In this document: positions 60,071 through 64,000 of the stretch, piece after piece | Layout: each line of letters opens with the position of its first letter | Position numbering within the stretch: position 1 is the first letter of the stretch | DNA from: Atopobium fossor DSM 15642 | GTDB lineage: Bacteria; Actinomycetota; Coriobacteriia; Coriobacteriales; Atopobiaceae | DNA: 64,000 nt | Direction: 5' to 3' | Assembly (NCBI RefSeq): GCF_000483125.1 | Contig: NZ_KI519553.1 | Coordinates: forward strand, 593,124 to 657,123 | The notes under the pieces: model-generated | What the model was told of the DNA's origin: nothing | Seen by the model: only the letters and a program-made list of their open reading frames with translations | Database searches by the model: none | Position numbers and translations under genes: made by a program

Positions 60071-61375
60071 ATGACTAAACCTCAGCGTTTTAAACCTATT
60101 TCGACCGCACCAGTTCCTGAGCGTGCAATTTTGGTAGGCGTTGATTTTGGAAAAGGGGAGTGGAGTATTGAGGAATCCCTCGCTGAGTTGGAGCGTTTAG
60201 CTCAAACTGACGGTGCAGAAGTAGTAGCCCATCTGACACAAAAGCTCGATTCTCCCATTCCTAAAACTTTTATTGGATCTGGTAAAGCTCAAGAACTTGT
60301 CTCTATGGTAAAGCGGTTTGAAGCTGATATTGTCATTTTTGATGATGAACTAAGTCCTTCTCAACAGTCAAATCTTGAGAAAATCTTGGGCGAGCCTACT
60401 AAAGTAATTGATCGAACGGCACTTATTTTAGACATTTTCGGAGTTCATGCAAAAACACGAGAAGGTCGTTTGCAGGTTCAGCTGGCGCAACTTCAATATT
60501 TGTATCCACGTTTACGTGGCATGTGGAGCCATCTTGTTGGAGAGCAAACACGAGGTGGTATTGGCAGTCGTTTTGGTCAGGGTGAAAGTCAGCTTGAGGT
60601 GGATCGTCGTTTAGTACGCAAGCGTATTGGTATGCTGCAAGAAGAGCTTGCCAATCTTGATAAGAGACGTTCTACACAAAGTAAAGCGCGCTGGGAATCT
60701 GGTGTTTGGCGTGTAGCATTAGCAGGGTATACCAATGCGGGTAAATCAACACTTCTTAATAGATTAACGGGCGCACATGTGTATGCAAAAGACGAACTCT
60801 TTGCCACACTTGATCCAACAACACGCTCTCTTGATTTGTCTGAAGGTAGAAAGATTACGCTTACCGATACCGTAGGTTTTATTCAAAAGCTTCCAACTAC
60901 CTTAGTTAAATCATTTAACTCTACACTTGCAGAAGTTAAGGCCGCAGATCTTGTGTTAAAAGTTGCAGACGCAAGTGATCCTCATGTGTTAAAGCAGCTA
61001 CAAGCTGTTGATGAGGTGTTGGAGCAAATTGATGCTCAGGACATTCCATCGCTTATTGTTTTGAACAAATGCGACCTCATTACTCCAGAGCTTAAACGCA
61101 CGCTTTCTATTACATTTCCTCAGGCGGAGTTTGTTTCTGCTTTTGTAGGAATTAATACCGATGGACTGCTCTATAGAATTGCAAAAGAAGCATCGGCTGG
61201 TAATAGTGTTATGACTGTTTGCATTCCTTATAATAAGGGCATGTTGCTCAAGATGATTCATGAGCAAGCCCAGGTTATTCGAGAAGAATATAGTGAGTGT
61301 GGTCTGATAGCTACAGTCAGTGTTTCTGTTCGTATGGAGCAAACGCTTAAACCATATAAGCTTGATGCTGAATAG
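60071..61375 (+). CDS. hflX: GTPase HflX (ribosome-splitting factor)
   Basis: 434 aa. N-terminal HflX domain with TFIGSGKAQEL and IFDDELSPSQQSNLEK, coiled linker with SHLVGEQTRGGIGSRFGQGESQLEVDRRLVRKRI, and G domain with GYTNAGKST (about 219-227), LDPTTR, DTVGFIQKLPT and NKCD. Known members rescue stalled ribosomes under stress. ATG 60071 is 7 nt after miaA, with only a weak ribosome site. The stop codon abuts the stop of the - strand gene (TAG/CTA at 61373-61378). Confidence 0.94.
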   Translation: MTKPQRFKPISTAPVPERAILVGVDFGKGEWSIEESLAELERLAQTDGAEVVAHLTQKLDSPIPKTFIGSGKAQELVSMVKRFEADIVIFDDELSPSQQSNLEKILGEPTKVIDRTALILDIFGVHAKTREGRLQVQLAQLQYLYPRLRGMWSHLVGEQTRGGIGSRFGQGESQLEVDRRLVRKRIGMLQEELANLDKRRSTQSKARWESGVWRVALAGYTNAGKSTLLNRLTGAHVYAKDELFATLDPTTRSLDLSEGRKITLTDTVGFIQKLPTTLVKSFNSTLAEVKAADLVLKVADASDPHVLKQLQAVDEVLEQIDAQDIPSLIVLNKCDLITPELKRTLSITFPQAEFVSAFVGINTDGLLYRIAKEASAGNSVMTVCIPYNKGMLLKMIHEQAQVIREEYSECGLIATVSVSVRMEQTLKPYKLDAE

Positions 61376-62116
61376 CTAAGAAATAACCTGCAATAGGCCT
61401 AAAAGTAATGGTTGATGCAAGATATATACTAGCAAGGCATGTTTACCGATAAACTCCAGAGGCTTACAGGATACGTTAACGAATTGATCTGAAATACCAG
61501 CTTCTTTCCAAGAAGAACAGAATGACCAGCCAGCGAGAAACATAAGTGTATAGGGAAGTACAGGATAATAATCCCCAGAGGTAAAGCCTGGGCCTGGTAA
61601 ACCTAACCAACTAAAATATGGGGTTGAATAGAGTGCATAAGGAAGTTTATATGAAATTCCCATCAATTCAAGGTATCCATCATTAAGATGCAATAAAGCT
61701 AGAAACATAAGGATAAGTAAGGCGCTCACCTTAACGCCAGAAATTTTTATTTTGTATTGTTGTAGGGTCCCAACAACAAGAGAAGAAGCACCAAGACAAA
61801 AGATAATTCCAAAATTGATGGGAGTGTCTACAGCAACAATACTTGTGAGGACAAAAATAGTCGCTGCTAAAGTGAGTAGTTTAAAAGAACGTTTGATATT
61901 ACTCCTTGAATAGCAAGACATGCATCCTGCAATAAATAAAAATGTCCATGAAATACTATTGCGCCATATGATTTCTAATACACCAGAGAACCATGGTAGT
62001 GATACGTTTGTGAAGGTTGCTAAGTCATAGCAAAGATGAAATGCCACCATAGATATAACAGCTATGCCTCTTACAGCATCAAATCCATGAACTCTTACAG
62101 ATTGCATGTCCTTCAT
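61376..62116 (-). CDS. DUF1624 / heparan-alpha-glucosaminide N-acetyltransferase-like membrane protein
   Basis: 246 aa with about seven hydrophobic segments. The opening RVHGFDAVRGIAVISMVAFHLCYDL is the hallmark of the DUF1624/acyltransferase-like family, whose eukaryotic member acetylates heparan glucosamine across the lysosomal membrane. LEFIGKHALLVYILHQPLL near the end is also typical. The bacterial substrate is unknown; a cell-envelope glycan is plausible. The start ATG at 62116 overlaps the lexA stop (TAATG), so it is cotranscribed with lexA and probably SOS-inducible. Confidence 0.82.
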   Translation of the reverse strand: MKDMQSVRVHGFDAVRGIAVISMVAFHLCYDLATFTNVSLPWFSGVLEIIWRNSISWTFLFIAGCMSCYSRSNIKRSFKLLTLAATIFVLTSIVAVDTPINFGIIFCLGASSLVVGTLQQYKIKISGVKVSALLILMFLALLHLNDGYLELMGISYKLPYALYSTPYFSWLGLPGPGFTSGDYYPVLPYTLMFLAGWSFCSSWKEAGISDQFVNVSCKPLEFIGKHALLVYILHQPLLLGLLQVIS

Positions 62117-62781
62117 TAGGAAATAGAGCGAATAAGTGCTGTTACTCTACCTAAAATTTTAGGATTCTTAACATAGATAGGATCCATGGAATCATTTTCT
62201 GGTTGCAAACGCACACGATACTTTTCGCGATAGAACGTTTTTACTGTTGCAGAATCATCAATAAGCGCTACAACGATTTCCCCATTATGCGCATCCGACT
62301 GTTCTTTAACAACAATATAATCACCATCAAAGATGCCAGCATTAATCATGGAGTCACCACGAACGCGAAGGATAAATGAACTGTAGTCACCAACAATACT
62401 GGTAGGCAAAGAAAGACTTTCCTCTACATTTTGTTCAGCTAAGATTGGTTGCCCTGCAGCAACTCTTCCTACTACAGGCAAAGAAATAAGATTGTTATTA
62501 ATATCGAGAGATACCGTAGCCAACTTAGAATTACTCGTTGGATTAGTTTCTGAATTATCTTGCTCATTTACCACACCAATAGCACGTGGCTTGTTTGAGT
62601 CACGATGAATAAAACCATTATCTTCAAGATATTTGAGGTGCATGTGAACTGTAGAAGGTGATGCCAATCCTACTGCACGTCCAATCTCACGAACTGAAGG
62701 TGGAAAACCATGGGTTTGAGAATAGACACAAATATAGTCATATATCTGTTGCTGACGCGCACTAAGCTTTCCTTTAGGCAT
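62116..62781 (-). CDS. lexA: SOS repressor LexA
   Basis: 221 aa. Winged-helix DNA-binding domain (about 1-70: SVREIGRAVGLASPSTVHMHLKYLEDNGFI), Ala109-Gly110 cleavage site in GRVAAGQP, catalytic Ser144 in GDSMINAG and Lys181 in TVKTFYRE; all residues needed for RecA-stimulated self-cleavage are present. ATG 62781 has AAGGAGG upstream on the - strand. The frame stays open 33 codons further (to 62880) but that crosses the promoter and LexA boxes. Represses itself, recA and the divergent LysM gene by inference from the boxes. Confidence 0.97.
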   Translation of the reverse strand: MPKGKLSARQQQIYDYICVYSQTHGFPPSVREIGRAVGLASPSTVHMHLKYLEDNGFIHRDSNKPRAIGVVNEQDNSETNPTSNSKLATVSLDINNNLISLPVVGRVAAGQPILAEQNVEESLSLPTSIVGDYSSFILRVRGDSMINAGIFDGDYIVVKEQSDAHNGEIVVALIDDSATVKTFYREKYRVRLQPENDSMDPIYVKNPKILGRVTALIRSIS

Positions 62782-62808
62782 TTCATCCTCCTTGACGATG
62801 TAATTAGC

Positions 62809-62837
62809 ATAATACATCTGTTCTAAAAAATATGCAA
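62809..62837 (-). promoter_or_regulatory. lexA: lexA promoter with overlapping LexA boxes
   Basis: On the - strand: TTGCAT (62837-62832), a 17 bp spacer and TATTAT (62814-62809). A LexA-type box overlaps the -35 (62835-62848, CGAAC-AAAT-GTTTG on the - strand). A degenerate one lies in the spacer (62812-62823, GAAC-AGAT-GTAT on the - strand). Confidence 0.75.
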
Positions 62838-62861
62838 ACATTTGTTCGTTTTTACTTGACA

Positions 62862-62904
62862 AGAACAAATGTTCGTACATACTTATAATCAGAACAAATG
62901 TTCT
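62862..62904 (+). promoter_or_regulatory. Two LexA boxes and promoter of the LysM gene
   Basis: Box AGAAC-AAAT-GTTCG at 62862-62875 and box AGAAC-AAAT-GTTCT at 62891-62904, 29 bp apart. TTGACA lies at 62856-62861 with CATACT 16 bp later; a perfect TATAAT is at 62884-62889, between the boxes, but 22 bp from TTGACA. Either -10 would be blocked by LexA. Confidence 0.8.
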
Positions 62905-62970
62905 AAGCCTAATAGTGTCTGAGTACTCCTCTATAAATGACTCAGAACCTAAAGCAAAGAGGAGAAGGAT

Positions 62971-63420
62971 ATGAAGTCTGATCGTATGTATCTAACATAT
63001 GCAGTTAATGGCTCTACAGCACTTAAGCCTAAGGTTACTCAATTTACGGTTTACGAGGGAGGTCTTAATAAACCAGCACGTAATCTAAAGCCAACATTCC
63101 GTAGGTCTCAAGATGACAAGAGAAATCTTTCTTCTCAATTAATTTCAGTGTTTGCTTTTATAGTTACAGTTGCCTTCTTTGTTGGAGCAATCTTATTTGT
63201 AGATATTACTGCAGCCATGCAACGTACTGCTGGTTTTAATTCTATTCAAACCAAAGAGATTTCCGTACAACCAGGAGAGTCTCTTTGGACTATTGCCGCC
63301 AATCATTCTGTTGAGGGACATTCTACAGAAGATGTTGTTAAGTATATTAGCCAGAAAAATAATTTATCTGATTCAATGTTAACCGTTGGACAAAAAATAA
63401 CCGTTCCTGCAATAAGTTGA
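62971..63420 (+). CDS. SOS-controlled LysM membrane protein (YneA-like division inhibitor candidate)
   Basis: 149 aa. About 55 cytoplasmic residues, one membrane segment at 56-77 (SVFAFIVTVAFFVGAILFV), then an external LysM domain (97-147: VQPGESLWTIAANHS ... LTVGQKITVPA). Size, topology, LexA boxes and position divergent from lexA all match YneA of Bacillus, which delays division after DNA damage, and DivS-type proteins of actinobacteria. ATG 62971 follows AGAGGAGAAGG. The cytoplasmic part has no recognised domain. Function inferred from context. Confidence 0.82.
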   Translation: MKSDRMYLTYAVNGSTALKPKVTQFTVYEGGLNKPARNLKPTFRRSQDDKRNLSSQLISVFAFIVTVAFFVGAILFVDITAAMQRTAGFNSIQTKEISVQPGESLWTIAANHSVEGHSTEDVVKYISQKNNLSDSMLTVGQKITVPAIS

Positions 63421-63457
63421 GTTCTTTTGTATTGCTTGTGTTTGTAACTGTAAATTA

Positions 63458-63473
63458 ACACTATATATAGTGT
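63458..63473. promoter_or_regulatory. NrdR box upstream of nrdR
   Basis: ACACTATATATAGTGT, a perfect 16 bp palindrome matching the NrdR-box consensus (ACACWATATVTWGTGT-like). It overlaps a likely -10 (TATAGT, 63466-63471) with TTGTAA 18 bp upstream (63442-63447). The usual second box 30 bp away is not apparent. This implies autoregulation of nrdR. Confidence 0.85.
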
Positions 63474-63541
63474 TTCATGTGTTTTTTTATGTTATCGTCC
63501 TTTTTGGTGAAAATCATTTTCAAAGAAAAAAGGATGTGTCC

Positions 63542-63994
63542 ATGCGTTGTCCAAAGTGTGGCTATGAAGAGTCACGCGTTGTAGATTCACGTTCATCCGA
63601 CAATAATGCTATTCGTCGAAGGCGAGAGTGTGAGAAGTGTCACCATCGCTTTACAACATACGAACGACGCGAAGAAACACCGTTAACCGTAATTAAACGT
63701 AACGATGTTTGTGAGCCGTTCGATCGCCAAAAGCTCATGCGTGGGCTGATTACAGCTACCGTAAAGCGTAATGTTTCTACAGATCAGCTTAATAATTTTA
63801 TCGATACTATCGAATCAGAAATTCGTGATACCGGTAAAACTGAAATTCATTCTTCTGAATTAGGCAGTCTTGTTTTAAAGAATCTTCTTTCTTTAGATAA
63901 GGTTGCCTATGTTCGTTTTGCATCGGTATATCGTGACTTCAAGGATTTGGAAGAATTTAGCAATGAGCTGAGGAGCCTTTCTGATGAGCACTAA
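63542..63994 (+). CDS. nrdR: Transcriptional repressor NrdR
   Basis: Represses ribonucleotide reductase genes in response to dATP/ATP; 150 aa. Zinc ribbon with Cys3, Cys6, Cys30 and Cys33 (RCPKCGYEESRVVDSRSSDN, CEKCHHRFTTYERRE) and an ATP-cone domain from about residue 49 (VIKRNDVCEPFDRQKLMRGL). ATG 63542 has AAAGGATG upstream. The gene is complete, ending 6 nt before the window edge. Its own promoter carries a near-ideal NrdR box. nrd structural genes are not in the window. Confidence 0.97.
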   Translation: MRCPKCGYEESRVVDSRSSDNNAIRRRRECEKCHHRFTTYERREETPLTVIKRNDVCEPFDRQKLMRGLITATVKRNVSTDQLNNFIDTIESEIRDTGKTEIHSSELGSLVLKNLLSLDKVAYVRFASVYRDFKDLEEFSNELRSLSDEH

Positions 63995-64000
63995 TCATAT

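Noticed and set aside
62782-62880. 33-codon N-terminal extension of lexA
   Set aside because: It spans the lexA promoter and LexA boxes; ATG 62781 with AAGGAGG gives the standard LexA start.
1-64000. CRISPR arrays, insertion sequences, prophage or toxin-antitoxin genes
   Set aside because: No regularly spaced repeats, transposase, integrase, phage structural gene or small paired toxin-antitoxin frames were recognised anywhere in the window.

Overview
The window is one contiguous piece of bacterial chromosome, densely coded and almost entirely on the + strand, with only four genes on the - strand. No insertion sequence, prophage, integrase, CRISPR array or plasmid gene was seen. The gene set and order point to class Coriobacteriia (Actinomycetota), most likely an Atopobium/Lancefieldella-type organism of family Atopobiaceae. 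The pointers are an actinobacterial-type integration host factor (mihF) between pyrF and gmk, RNase Y and RNase J together, SpoVS without other sporulation genes, and a base composition that looks mid-40s % GC by eye. The taxonomic call is inference from gene content, not from a database search.

Layout. 1-3.2 kb: 3' part of dnaG, rpoD and tRNA-Asn. 3.3-9.7 kb: a surface-glycan cassette with an ABC-2 permease, an ATPase carrying an extra N-terminal beta-rich domain, and four family-2 glycosyltransferases in an A-B-A'-B' order. 9.75-15.2 kb: pyrimidine operon pyrR-pyrB-pyrC-pyrK-pyrD-pyrF behind a leader that folds as a PyrR-type attenuator (pyrE and carAB are not here). 15.3-17.8 kb: mihF-gmk-rpoZ-thiI. 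17.9-22.1 kb: comEA-comEC-holA. 22.1-26.7 kb: rpsT (-) diverging from lepA-dus-hemW. 26.7-31.2 kb: a histidine phosphatase (-), a membrane-tailed DnaJ variant, a canonical DnaJ and mtaB. 31.3-37.2 kb: a peptide ABC importer (Tat-lipoprotein binding protein, two permeases, two ATPases). 37.3-40.8 kb: phoH-ybeY-dgkA-era-recO. 41.0-45.5 kb: rpsO, pnp and rnj. 45.5-52.5 kb: ftsK, rodZ-like, yajQ, rimO, pgsA and pncC. 52.6-54.4 kb: recA (with a LexA box) and recX. 54.4-61.4 kb: rny, an uncharacterised GHKL ATPase, spoVS, miaB, miaA and hflX. 61.4-64 kb: lexA and a DUF1624-type membrane protein (-) diverging from an SOS-type LysM membrane protein (+), then nrdR behind a near-ideal NrdR box.

How the genes work together. 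Most are housekeeping: replication (dnaG, holA), transcription (rpoD, rpoZ), RNA turnover (pnp, rnj, rny, ybeY), translation and tRNA/ribosome modification (rpsT, rpsO, lepA, era, hflX, thiI, dus, miaA, miaB, mtaB, rimO), DNA repair and SOS (recA, recX, recO, lexA), and division and shape (ftsK, rodZ-like, the LysM protein). The most informative accessory or poorly described parts are: (i) the GHKL ATPase between RNase Y and SpoVS; (ii) the DnaJ variant whose C-terminal substrate domain is replaced by membrane segments; (iii) the PyrR-type leader; (iv) the bidirectional SOS region with four LexA-box-like sites; (v) the glycan cassette with duplicated glycosyltransferases and an unusual ATPase. 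Several start regions lack a Shine-Dalgarno sequence and have a -10 element almost at the start codon, suggesting leaderless transcripts.
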